Under the pieces are notes generated by a model. That model was not told the DNA's origin. It ran no database searches and saw nothing but the letters and a program-made list of their open reading frames with translations. Positions 26,045 to 33,678 of a stretch of 64,000 bases of DNA are shown here, piece by piece. Source of the stretch: Mycobacterium sp. 852014-50255_SCH5639931 (lineage in GTDB: Bacteria > Actinomycetota > Actinomycetes > Mycobacteriales > Mycobacteriaceae). Both the position numbers and the translations under genes were made by a program. The stretch lies in assembly GCF_001665605.1 (NCBI RefSeq), contig NZ_LZSV01000038.1, forward strand, positions 62,001-126,000, in the 5' to 3' direction. Each line of letters opens with the position of its first letter. Within the stretch, counting starts at the first letter, position 1.

Positions 26045-26093
26045 GTGCGGATGGCCGCACCCTCGCGGCCGAGTGTGAAGCTGGCCGCACTCG
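26045..26093. terminator. Tandem hairpins between convergent dnaE1 and the MBL-fold gene
   Basis: GTGCGG-ATGG-CCGCAC (26045-26060) forms a tight six-pair hairpin, and CGAGTG (26070-26075) pairs with CACTCG (26088-26093). The 75-base gap separates two genes that converge, so the pair may stop transcription from both sides. No T run is present. Confidence 0.45.
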
Positions 26094-26097
26094 CGCA

Positions 26098-27027
26098 CTA
26101 GGCGGTCAATCCCAGCGCCGCCTGATGGTCGTGGGTGGGGATGATCGTCACCGCATGGCGCGCCAGGTGCAGCCGCTGCAGCGTCCGGAAGGCTTCGTCG
26201 CGATCCTCGTCCACCAAAATGCCTGGGTAGCTTGACTTTTGACGGACCTTCTCGATCTGCAGCCAGTGCCAGGCCGCGTCACCGGCGATCAGGATCCAAC
26301 CACGCCCGGTGTGGGCGAGCACTCCGACGCTGCCGGGGGTGTGGCCGGGCAGGTCGACCAACAGGACGGAGTGGTCGCCGAACACGTCGCGGCTTCGGGT
26401 GAAGGTCAGCACTGAAGGGCCGTCCAGCTCGTAGTCGACGACAGGCCGTCCGCGCAGCGAATCGCGGACGCCGCCGACCGGCGCGACGGGGCCGGACCCG
26501 ATCCAGTCGCGTTCGATTCTGTGCAGGTGAACGGGGAGGTCCGGCAGATCCAGCAGGCCCGACACGTGATCCCAGTGCGCGTGGGTCGGCAAGGCGAAAT
26601 CCAATACCGGCGGCTCCGGCAGCCGGGTCAGGGCCATGACCGTGGGAACGGTGTCGGCGGGCGGGCGGACCACCACACGCAGCACTGCGGGTAGTTGGGC
26701 GATCGCCCGCCGCTCGACGTCGCGGCACACGGCCGGGTCGACGATGAAGGTGGCGTGCGGATGGCTGACGATGAACGAGGTCATCGAGTTCCCGACGCGG
26801 CCCGGCGTGAACGTGCCCTCGACGATCGCCGCGGTCGGCACCGAGCGCGGCACCTGGGGCAGTGCGGTCACCGTTACGGTGCGCCGGGGCTCGGGCAGTC
26901 CCGCGTCGGCGATGCTGCGCAGGAACCTGTGGTCTGGCCGTCTGGGCCGCACCGCACCCCAGACCAATCCGGTTGCGGCGGAGCAGCATTGGCGCAGGCT
27001 GGGGGAGCGGACGGGATCGTGCGTCAT
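26098..27027 (-). CDS. MBL-fold metallohydrolase
   Basis: 309 residues from the ATG at 27027. The zinc-binding motif THAHWDH is complete, with further ligands in the GHTPGSVGVL, IAGDAAWHW and PTHDH segments: a binuclear metallo-beta-lactamase hydrolase, closest in style to lactonase or glyoxalase-type members. The first 50 residues (SPSLRQCCSAATGLVWGAV) are hydrophobic in part and may be a weak membrane anchor. The start overlaps the stop of the upstream PPOX gene by four bases (ATGA), so the two are translationally coupled. Substrate unknown. Not found beside dnaE1 in M. tuberculosis. Confidence 0.8.
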   Translation of the reverse strand: MTHDPVRSPSLRQCCSAATGLVWGAVRPRRPDHRFLRSIADAGLPEPRRTVTVTALPQVPRSVPTAAIVEGTFTPGRVGNSMTSFIVSHPHATFIVDPAVCRDVERRAIAQLPAVLRVVVRPPADTVPTVMALTRLPEPPVLDFALPTHAHWDHVSGLLDLPDLPVHLHRIERDWIGSGPVAPVGGVRDSLRGRPVVDYELDGPSVLTFTRSRDVFGDHSVLLVDLPGHTPGSVGVLAHTGRGWILIAGDAAWHWLQIEKVRQKSSYPGILVDEDRDEAFRTLQRLHLARHAVTIIPTHDHQAALGLTA

Positions 27028-27470
27028 GGCACGTCCACCCGGACGATGACACTGTCGGGCCACACGCCGCGGTCGCGCGCGCGGCTCAGCTTCTCCCGGA
27101 CGCACAGGTCTTGGTGAACGTTGGTGACGCCCGGGACCTTGATCAGCGGCACGATGTTCCACTGCCAGCCATACCGTTGGTGCAGGACGCGGTTGGCCCG
27201 CTCGGCGTCGTCGCCCGACAGGATGGTGGCGCGGCCCGCCAACATCTTCGCGCCCGGACGGACCCGGCCGCGATGGTCGCAGGCGGTGAGTTCGACGTCG
27301 CGGCGCGTGGTCAGCCGCCTGGTCTTGGGTCCCACCTTGGTGCGGAACACCAGCGCGTCGCCGTCCAGCCCGAACCAGATCGGGGTGTCGACGGGTGTTC
27401 CGTCGCGGCGAAACGATCGGAGCAGCGCGTAGCGTGCCGCGCCCAGCCCGTTGAGTGAATGTGTGTGCAT
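27024..27470 (-). CDS. PPOX-class F420/FMN-dependent oxidoreductase
   Basis: 148 residues, split beta-barrel flavin/F420-binding fold. RRDGTPVDTPIWFGLDGDAL and the KTRRLTTRRDVEL segment match the mycobacterial family of F420-dependent PPOX proteins. The ATG at 27470 is favoured over a TTG at 27482. Its promoter region is shared with the divergent MerR gene and contains a 22-base dyad. It is co-transcribed with the MBL-fold hydrolase. Such pairs may detoxify electrophilic or quinone-like compounds; this is an inference from neighbours (glyoxalase-like VOC, MerR) rather than from direct evidence. Confidence 0.8.
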   Translation of the reverse strand: MHTHSLNGLGAARYALLRSFRRDGTPVDTPIWFGLDGDALVFRTKVGPKTRRLTTRRDVELTACDHRGRVRPGAKMLAGRATILSGDDAERANRVLHQRYGWQWNIVPLIKVPGVTNVHQDLCVREKLSRARDRGVWPDSVIVRVDVP

Positions 27471-27483
27471 GACTCCAGTCAAC

Positions 27484-27505
27484 GACTTAGAGTTGGCTCT
27501 AAGTC
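27484..27505. promoter_or_regulatory. Likely MerR operator, 9-4-9 perfect dyad
   Basis: GACTTAGAG, TTGG, CTCTAAGTC: nine-base arms are perfectly complementary about a four-base centre. It sits in the 54-base gap between the divergent PPOX and MerR genes. On the minus strand, TTGACT (27501-27506 complement) overlaps the edge of the dyad and could be the -35 element of the PPOX–MBL operon, the geometry in which MerR proteins act. Confidence 0.75.
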
Positions 27506-27524
27506 AAGCGTCGAAGGAGGGCCG

Positions 27525-27914
27525 ATGAGTCCACGGCTGACGATCGGCGAGGTGGCGCGCCACGCCGGGGTCGCGGCGACCACGCTGCGGTACTACGAAC
27601 AGATCGGCTTGGTGCCGCCGCCTGGGCGGCTGGGCGGGCAACGCCGCTACGACCATTCGGTGCTGGCCCGGCTCGAGGTGATCCGGCTCTGCAAATCGGC
27701 CGGCTTCGCGCTGGAGGAGATCCAGGTGCTGTTCGCCGACGACGCACCGGGGCGGCCGGCCAGCCGAGCCCTGGCCGAGGCCAAGCTCGCCGAAATCGAT
27801 GCCCAGATGGAGTCGCTGGCCCAGGCCCGGGCGGTCATCGAGTGGGGCATGCGCTGCACGTGTCCCTCAATTGACTCGTGTACCTGTGGAATTCATACCG
27901 CGTTGCCCGCCTGA
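27525..27914 (+). CDS. MerR-family transcriptional regulator with C-terminal Cys cluster
   Basis: 129 residues from the ATG at 27525, with AAGGAGG just upstream. N-terminal winged-helix (LTIGEVARHAGVAATTLRYYEQIGLV) followed by the dimerisation helix (residues 80-108). The C-terminus holds a compact cluster CTCPSIDSCTCGIH (Cys111, Cys113, Cys119, Cys121, His124), which resembles metal- or redox-sensing MerR members (CueR, ZntR, SoxR types) but does not match any exactly. It probably activates the divergent PPOX–MBL operon and possibly the VOC gene 14 bases downstream, in response to metal or electrophile. Confidence 0.88.
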   Translation: MSPRLTIGEVARHAGVAATTLRYYEQIGLVPPPGRLGGQRRYDHSVLARLEVIRLCKSAGFALEEIQVLFADDAPGRPASRALAEAKLAEIDAQMESLAQARAVIEWGMRCTCPSIDSCTCGIHTALPA

Positions 27915-27928
27915 GCAAAGGAGCTCCC

Positions 27929-28408
27929 ATGAGTCAGCCGCACACCATCGCCGTGCAGAACTTCTCCCACGTGTGCATCGGCGTCTCCGACATCGAGGCG
28001 TCGCTGGCGTTCTACACCGCGGTGCTGGGCATGGACGTCGTGTTCGACGTCGAACTCGACGGGGCCGCCCTTGATTCGGTGACCGGCGGGGCCGCGCAAC
28101 GCGGGCGCATGGTCGGCGGGCTGATCGGTGCCGCCATGGTCGAACTGCTGTCGCTGGGCGCGGTCCCCGACTGCCCGAGCGGGCCGCACCTGGGCTACAC
28201 CAACATCTCGTTCCGGGTCGACGACCTCGACGCCACCTTCGACGCCGTTCGGCGCGAACATCCCGACGTCCGGGCCGAGCCGCCCGTCGACATCGGCGGG
28301 GTGCGGATGTTCTTTATCTATGACCCCGACGGCACCCCCATCGAACTGCTGGAGTTGCCCGCCGGCATATCGAGCACGCTGCAGCTCTGGCGCCCGGATC
28401 CAGCATGA
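27929..28408 (+). CDS. VOC-family (glyoxalase/dioxygenase-like) protein
   Basis: 159 residues from the ATG at 27929, with an AGGAGC ribosome-binding site. The vicinal-oxygen-chelate fold is marked by QNFSHVCIGVSDIEASLAFY at the start and by FIYDPDGTPIELLELP near the end, where Glu is the usual metal ligand. It could be a glyoxalase, a dioxygenase or a resistance-type binding protein; the sequence does not decide. It follows the MerR gene by 14 bases and is probably in its operon. Confidence 0.8.
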   Translation: MSQPHTIAVQNFSHVCIGVSDIEASLAFYTAVLGMDVVFDVELDGAALDSVTGGAAQRGRMVGGLIGAAMVELLSLGAVPDCPSGPHLGYTNISFRVDDLDATFDAVRREHPDVRAEPPVDIGGVRMFFIYDPDGTPIELLELPAGISSTLQLWRPDPA

Positions 28409-28468
28409 TCCATTCCGCGTCCCCGATCACGGACGTACGCTCACGAAGGCAGAGCTGAGAGGACACCC

Positions 28469-30295
28469 ATGACGACAGCCGAGCGCCCGGTCACCCTATG
28501 CGAGGCATTCCAGCGCAGCGCGTCGATCGATCCGGAGGCCGTCGCGCTCCGCACGCCCGGCGACACCCAGACGATGACGTGGAGCGAGCTTGCCGCGCAG
28601 GTACGGAAGGTCACCGCCGGCCTGGCCGGCCTGGGGGTCCGGCGGGGCGACACGGTGTCGCTGATGATGGCCAACCGCGTCGAGTTCTACCCCTTCGAGA
28701 TCGGCGCCCAACACCTTGGCGCCACTTCGTTTTCGGTGTACAACACGCTGCCCGCAGAGCAGCTGACCTACCTGTTCGACAACGCCGGCACAAAGGTCGC
28801 GATCTGCGAGGAGCAGTACGTGGACCGAATCCGCGCCAGCGGCGCGCCCATCGAGCACATCGTCTGCATCGACGGTTCGCCGCCCGGCACCATTTCGGTG
28901 GACGACCTATACGCCGCCGCGCAACAGGATTTCGACTTCGAGGCGACCTGGCGGGCGGTGCGACCCGACGACGTCGTCACGCTCATCTACACCTCCGGGA
29001 CCACCGGAAACCCCAAAGGTGTGGAGATGACCCACGCCCATCTGCTGTTCGAGGCGTATGCCCTCAACGCCGTCCTCCCGTCCCAGTTCGGTGACCGGGT
29101 CACGTCGTACCTGCCGACGGCGCACATCGCCGACCGGGTGATGGGTCTCTACGGCCTGGAAGTATTCGGCGCCCAGGTCACTGTCGTCTCCGATATCCGC
29201 GCCATCGCCGCCGCCCTGCCCGACGTGCGGCCCACGGTGTGGGGCGGGGTGCCGCGCGTGTGGGAAAAGCTCAAGGCCGGAATCGAATTCGCCGTCAGCA
29301 GCGAGACAGACGAGGTCAAGCGTCAAGCCTTGCAGTGGGCGATGTCGGTGGCCGCCAAACGCGCCGCCGCGCTGGTGGCCGGCGAGCCGATGCCGGACGA
29401 GCTGGCCGCCGAATGGGCGCAGGCCGACGAGTTGGTGCTGTCAAAGCTGCGCGAACGGCTTGGCTTCGGCGAACTCCGTTGGGCCGTCTCAGGCGCGGCT
29501 CCGATCCCGAAGGAGACGCTGGCGTTCTTCCTGGGCATCGGCATCCCCATCGCCGAGGTCTGGGGGATGTCGGAGCTGAGCTGCGTCGCCGCCGTCAGCC
29601 ATCCGCGCGACGCGCGCCTGGGCACCGTCGGCAAGCTGCTGCCCGGGCTCGAGGGCAAGATCGCCGACGACGGCGAATATCTGGTGCGCGGTCCGCTGGT
29701 GATGAAGGGCTACCGCAAGGAACCCGCCAAGACCGCGGAGGCCATCGACGCCGACGGCTGGCTGCACACCGGCGACATCATCGACGTCGACGACGAGGGC
29801 TACCTGAGGATCATCGACCGCAAGAAGGAGTTGATCATCAATGCGGCCGGAAAGAACATGTCGCCGGCCAACATTGAGAACACCGTGCTGGCCGCGTGTC
29901 CGATGGTCGGCGTGATGATCACGATCGGTGACGGGCGGTCGTTCAACGCCGCCCTCATGGTCTTCGACGCCGAATCGGTCGGGCCGTACGCGGCCCAGCA
30001 CGGCCTGGCCGACGCGTCGCCCGCGGCCCTGGCGAACCATCCGGAGGTCATCTCCCGGATCGCCGCGGGGGTGACCGAGGGCAACGCCAAACTGTCACGG
30101 GTGGAACAGATCAAGCGTTTCCGGATACTGCCCGAGCTCTGGGAACCTGGGGGAGACGAGATCACGCTGACCATGAAACTCAAGCGCAAGCCGATCATGA
30201 CGAAGTACGCGAGCGAGATCGAGGAACTCTACGCGCCCGAACTGCACCCGGAGGTGCACGAGCCGTCGGCGGCCGCGACGGTGCAGCCGGCATGA
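28469..30295 (+). CDS. fadD11: Long-chain fatty acid–CoA ligase (FadD11-like)
   Basis: 608 residues, ANL-superfamily ligase activating fatty acids as acyl-AMP then acyl-CoA. Motifs: P-loop YTSGTTGNPKGVEMTH, the EVWGMSELSC region, and the A8 GYLRIIDRKKELIINAAGKN hinge with its catalytic lysine nearby. The protein resembles FadD15-type long-chain ligases. In M. tuberculosis H37Rv this locus is split into fadD11.1 (Rv1549) and fadD11 (Rv1550); here the gene is one uninterrupted frame. Its TGA overlaps the plsB1 ATG (ATGA), so acyl-CoA supply and glycerolipid acylation are translationally coupled. Confidence 0.92.
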   Translation: MTTAERPVTLCEAFQRSASIDPEAVALRTPGDTQTMTWSELAAQVRKVTAGLAGLGVRRGDTVSLMMANRVEFYPFEIGAQHLGATSFSVYNTLPAEQLTYLFDNAGTKVAICEEQYVDRIRASGAPIEHIVCIDGSPPGTISVDDLYAAAQQDFDFEATWRAVRPDDVVTLIYTSGTTGNPKGVEMTHAHLLFEAYALNAVLPSQFGDRVTSYLPTAHIADRVMGLYGLEVFGAQVTVVSDIRAIAAALPDVRPTVWGGVPRVWEKLKAGIEFAVSSETDEVKRQALQWAMSVAAKRAAALVAGEPMPDELAAEWAQADELVLSKLRERLGFGELRWAVSGAAPIPKETLAFFLGIGIPIAEVWGMSELSCVAAVSHPRDARLGTVGKLLPGLEGKIADDGEYLVRGPLVMKGYRKEPAKTAEAIDADGWLHTGDIIDVDDEGYLRIIDRKKELIINAAGKNMSPANIENTVLAACPMVGVMITIGDGRSFNAALMVFDAESVGPYAAQHGLADASPAALANHPEVISRIAAGVTEGNAKLSRVEQIKRFRILPELWEPGGDEITLTMKLKRKPIMTKYASEIEELYAPELHPEVHEPSAAATVQPA

Positions 30296-32184
30296 GCGGG
30301 GGACCGGGGGCGACCGCCCGCGAATTCGGCCGGGCCGGCGTGCGGAAGTTGCTGCAGCGCACCGGCATTGTCGAGGAGTCGACGACACCGCTGACGACCG
30401 ACCCGGTGGAGGTCGTCCAGCTGCTCGCCGCCCCGTGGTATGACGAGCGGCTGAGTGGGCTGGCCGACGAGCTGGGGCGCGACCTGGCGAGCGTGCGCGC
30501 CGAGGCCGCGTGCTACCTGCGGGAGATGGCGCCCTCGCTGGACGAGCGGGCGGTCAGGGCCTGGCGCAGCTTCAGTTGCTGGCTGATGCGCGCCTACGAC
30601 GTGCTGGTCGACGAGGACCAGATCGCGCAGCTGCGCAAACTGGATCGCAAAGCGACGCTGGCGTTTGCCTTTTCGCATCGCTCCTATCTGGACGGCCTGC
30701 TGCTGCCGGAGGTGATTCAGGCCAACCGGCTCTCGCCCGCGCTCACGTTTGGCGGGGCGAACCTGAACTTCTTCCCGATGGGCGCCTGGGCCAAGCGCAC
30801 CGGCACGATCTTCATCCGGCGTCAGACCAAAGACATTCCCGTGTACCGGTTCGTGTTGCGCGCCTACGCGGCCCAGCTGGTGCAGAACCACGCCAACCTC
30901 ACCTGGTCGATCGAAGGCGGCCGCACCCGGACCGGCAAGCTGCGGCCCCCGGTCTACGGGATCCTGCGCTACATCAGCGACGCCGTCGACGAAATCGACG
31001 GACCTGAGGTGTATTTGGTCCCCACCTCGATCGTGTACGACCAGCTGCACGAGGTCGAGGCCATGACCACCGAGGCGTACGGTGCCACCAAGCGGCCCGA
31101 GGACTTCCGTTTCCTGATCCGGCTGGCGCGGCAGCAGGGTGAGCGGCTCGGCCGCGCGTACCTGGACTTCGGCGAACCGCTGCCGCTGCGCAAGCGCCTC
31201 GAGGAGCTGCGCGCCGAGGAGTCCGGAGCGGGCACCGAGATCGAACGCATCGCGCTGGACGTCGAACACCGGATCAACCGCGCCACCCCGGTCACCCCCA
31301 CCGCGGTGGTGAGCCTCGCGCTGCTGGGCGCCGACCGCTCGTTGTCCATCAGCGAGGTGCTGGCCACCGTGCGGCCGCTGGCGAGCTACATCGCGGCGCG
31401 GAACTGGACGGTGGCCGGCGCCGCCGACCTGACGAATCGCTCGACCATCCGTTGGACGCTGCATCAGCTCGTCGCCTCGGGCGTGGTCAGCGTGTATGAC
31501 GCCGGCACCGAACCGGTTTGGGGCATCGGGGCGGACCAGCACCTGGTCGCCGCGTTCTACCGCAACACGGCCATCCACATCGTGGTCGATCGCGCGATCG
31601 CCGAGACGGCGTTGCTGGCGGCCATCGAAGACGCCGAGGGCTCGGTGGACGGGCTAGTGCAGCCGACGCGCGTACGAGACGAGGCGCTGGCCCTGCGCGA
31701 GTTGCTGAAATTCGAGTTCCTGTTCTCCGCGCGCGCGCAATTCGAAAAGGAGCTCGCCGACGAAGTGCGCCTGCTCGGGCGGGTGGAAGACACGAGCAAG
31801 GCCGCCTGCGCGGCCGATGTACGCGGGCTACTGGAAAAGGCCGACCTGCTGTTGGCGCACCTGGTGTTGCGCCCGTTCCTGGATGCCTACCACATCGTCG
31901 CCGACCGGTTGGCCGCCTACGAAGACGAATCATTCGACGAGAACGCGTTTCTCGCCGAGTGCCTCGAGGTCGGCAAGCAGTGGGAGCTGCAGCGCAGGAT
32001 GGCCAGCGCCGAGTCGAGGTCGATGGAGCTGTTCAAGACCGCGCTGCGGCTGGCCCGGCACCGCGAGTTGGTGGACGGCTTCGAGGACCTGGATATCGCG
32101 CGGCGGCGGCGCGAGTTCGCCGACGAGATCGCCACCGCCGTCCGGCGGGTCAACACCATCGCGGGCCTGGCCGGGGCGCGGTAA
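30292..32184 (+). CDS. plsB1: Glycerol-3-phosphate acyltransferase-like (PlsB1)
   Basis: 630 residues, PlsB family; Rv1551 is of similar size. The catalytic HxxxxD motif is HRSYLDG (His129, Asp134), and the glycerol-3-phosphate-binding blocks include SIEGGRTRTGKLRPP and the following PTSIVYDQL. It transfers an acyl chain to the sn-1 position of glycerol-3-phosphate, or a related acceptor, at the membrane; mycobacteria have a second paralogue (PlsB2), so this one may serve storage or special lipids. It overlaps fadD11 by four bases. Confidence 0.92.
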   Translation: MSGGPGATAREFGRAGVRKLLQRTGIVEESTTPLTTDPVEVVQLLAAPWYDERLSGLADELGRDLASVRAEAACYLREMAPSLDERAVRAWRSFSCWLMRAYDVLVDEDQIAQLRKLDRKATLAFAFSHRSYLDGLLLPEVIQANRLSPALTFGGANLNFFPMGAWAKRTGTIFIRRQTKDIPVYRFVLRAYAAQLVQNHANLTWSIEGGRTRTGKLRPPVYGILRYISDAVDEIDGPEVYLVPTSIVYDQLHEVEAMTTEAYGATKRPEDFRFLIRLARQQGERLGRAYLDFGEPLPLRKRLEELRAEESGAGTEIERIALDVEHRINRATPVTPTAVVSLALLGADRSLSISEVLATVRPLASYIAARNWTVAGAADLTNRSTIRWTLHQLVASGVVSVYDAGTEPVWGIGADQHLVAAFYRNTAIHIVVDRAIAETALLAAIEDAEGSVDGLVQPTRVRDEALALRELLKFEFLFSARAQFEKELADEVRLLGRVEDTSKAACAADVRGLLEKADLLLAHLVLRPFLDAYHIVADRLAAYEDESFDENAFLAECLEVGKQWELQRRMASAESRSMELFKTALRLARHRELVDGFEDLDIARRRREFADEIATAVRRVNTIAGLAGAR

Positions 32185-32254
32185 CCAACGCTTCGCTCGC
32201 ATGCGCTATGACTTGACGGACAACGTCTGCCGCAAGCAGCGAATCGAGGGGTCG

Positions 32255-33040
32255 ATGAGTGACACATTCGGCGGGCAGACCCGCCCACTGATCGCGTTCA
32301 CCACGCAGGACAACGCGCCGCCGATCACACCGGCCCCCATCAGCCGGCCGTGGATGTCGCAGATGCGCAACGGTTGGCCGAACCGGTGCCTGCCGATGCT
32401 GATCGCCAACCAAAGTGGCTGGGAGCTGCGCAACCCGTGCGCCTTCACCGCGACGTGGATGGGCGGGGACGACAGCTTGGGCGTGATCATCGCCCCGGAC
32501 CGGCGCGACCCCCGGCAGCTCCTGCCGTTCAGCCATTTCGGTCACGGCATCCTGACGTGGCACCTGCCGATGCTTTTCCGTACCCCGCCCGGCTACAACC
32601 TGTTGGTCCGCGGGCCGGCGAACTACCCGAAGGACGCCGTGTCACCTCTGGAAGGGATAGTCGAAACGGACTGGGCCACATCGAGTTTCAGTATGAGCTG
32701 GCAGATCACCCGCAAGATGATGCCGGTGCGCTTCGATGTCGACGAACCGATCTGCATGATCGTCCCGCAGCGCCGGGCCGAGCTGGAAGAGTTCGCCCCG
32801 GAGATCAGGCCGATCGACTCCGACGAGGAAGTGCGCCGCAAGCACGAGTTCTTTCTGCGTTCACGCAACGAGCTGGGGCAGGCGCAGGCCGCGACCAACA
32901 CCGCCCTCGGTGAAAAGGTGCCGTGGCAAGGCGACTACACGCGGGGCAGGCATTCCGACGGCGAGGCGGGGGCCCCCGATCACCAGACGCGCATCCACCT
33001 GCGCCCATTCGTCGAGTCGCGGGGCGAGAAGCAGCAATAG
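32255..33040 (+). CDS. DUF6065-family protein
   Basis: 261 residues from the ATG at 32255 (GAGGGG five bases upstream); an in-frame ATG at 32201 is the alternative. The family hallmark is the block NRCLPMLIANQSGWEL preceded by the PLIAFTTQDNAPPITPAPI opening. DUF6065 proteins occur sporadically in bacteria, often near secondary-metabolism or secretion genes; no biochemical function is known to me. There is no signal or membrane segment. It replaces the frdABCD–mmpL6 genes that M. tuberculosis has here, and lies beside a degraded monooxygenase, so this stretch looks like recent accessory turnover. Confidence 0.75.
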   Translation: MSDTFGGQTRPLIAFTTQDNAPPITPAPISRPWMSQMRNGWPNRCLPMLIANQSGWELRNPCAFTATWMGGDDSLGVIIAPDRRDPRQLLPFSHFGHGILTWHLPMLFRTPPGYNLLVRGPANYPKDAVSPLEGIVETDWATSSFSMSWQITRKMMPVRFDVDEPICMIVPQRRAELEEFAPEIRPIDSDEEVRRKHEFFLRSRNELGQAQAATNTALGEKVPWQGDYTRGRHSDGEAGAPDHQTRIHLRPFVESRGEKQQ

Positions 33041-33042
33041 GG

Positions 33043-33165
33043 TCATCCCGCGTGCTTCGCGGTCAGCTCCGGGATTCGCGTCGGCGCCTGGGCCGATGAT
33101 CCGGCCCAGCCGATGTACCCGTCGGGGCGCACCAGTACCGCGGGCCCGCGCGCTACCTGACGGGC
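33043..33165 (-). pseudogene. C-terminal remnant of a FAD-dependent aromatic monooxygenase
   Basis: On the minus strand, a run ending at TGA (33043-33045) reads LVRPDGYIGWAGSSA and then APTRIPELTAKHAG. VLVRPDGYIGWAG is the typical last strand of FAD-binding PheA/TfdB-like monooxygenases. Only about 40 residues survive; upstream the frame runs into the promoter and 5' end of the Rv1558-like gene, where no monooxygenase sequence is seen. The rest has been lost. Confidence 0.6.
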
Positions 33166-33189
33166 CCGGCACCCCCGGGGCCCTCGGCC

Positions 33190-33195
33190 TAGAGT
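33190..33195 (+). promoter_or_regulatory. -10 hexamer TAGAGT of the Rv1558-like gene (leaderless)
   Basis: TAGAGT ends seven bases before the ATG at 33203; no ribosome-binding site is present. It lies just outside the monooxygenase remnant. Confidence 0.4.
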
Positions 33196-33202
33196 TGGTG
33201 CC

Positions 33203-33640
33203 ATGCCACTTTCAGGGGAGTACGCACCGAGCCCATGGGACTGGGCCCGCGAACAGGCCGAGAAGTACGAGCAGTCGGGCGGGACCGAAGCCACCGACAT
33301 GAAGGGGAAACCCATCATCGTGCTGACCACAGTCGGGGCCAAGACGGGCAAGCTGCGCAAGACCCCGCTGATGCGGGTCGAGCACGACGGCGAGTACGCG
33401 ATCGTCGCCTCACTCGGCGGGGCCCCGAAGCACCCCGTCTGGTACCACAACATCGTCAAGAACCCCCGGGTCGAGCTGCAGGACGGCGGCACCACCCGCG
33501 AATACGACGCCCGCGAGGTGTTCGGTGACGAGAAGGCGGTCTGGTGGGAGCGCGCCGTCGAGGCCTGGCCGGACTACGCCGAATACCAGAAGAAAACGGA
33601 CCGCCAGATCCCGGTGTTCGTGCTGAGCCCGGTCGGCTGA
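33203..33640 (+). CDS. Deazaflavin (F420)-dependent nitroreductase-family protein (Rv1558-like)
   Basis: 145 residues, Ddn-type split barrel. Characteristic segments are ILTTVGAKTGKLRKTPLMRVE (F420-binding), YAIVASLGGAPKHPVWYHNIVKNP and the later REYDAREV. M. tuberculosis Rv1558 and Ddn reduce quinones with F420H2, and Ddn also activates pretomanid; whether this member accepts nitroimidazoles cannot be told from sequence. It is a separate unit 38 bases ahead of ilvA. Confidence 0.88.
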   Translation: MPLSGEYAPSPWDWAREQAEKYEQSGGTEATDMKGKPIIVLTTVGAKTGKLRKTPLMRVEHDGEYAIVASLGGAPKHPVWYHNIVKNPRVELQDGGTTREYDAREVFGDEKAVWWERAVEAWPDYAEYQKKTDRQIPVFVLSPVG

Positions 33641-33678
33641 ATTCCGGAGTTGATCGGCTGGCATGGCACCATTGATCA

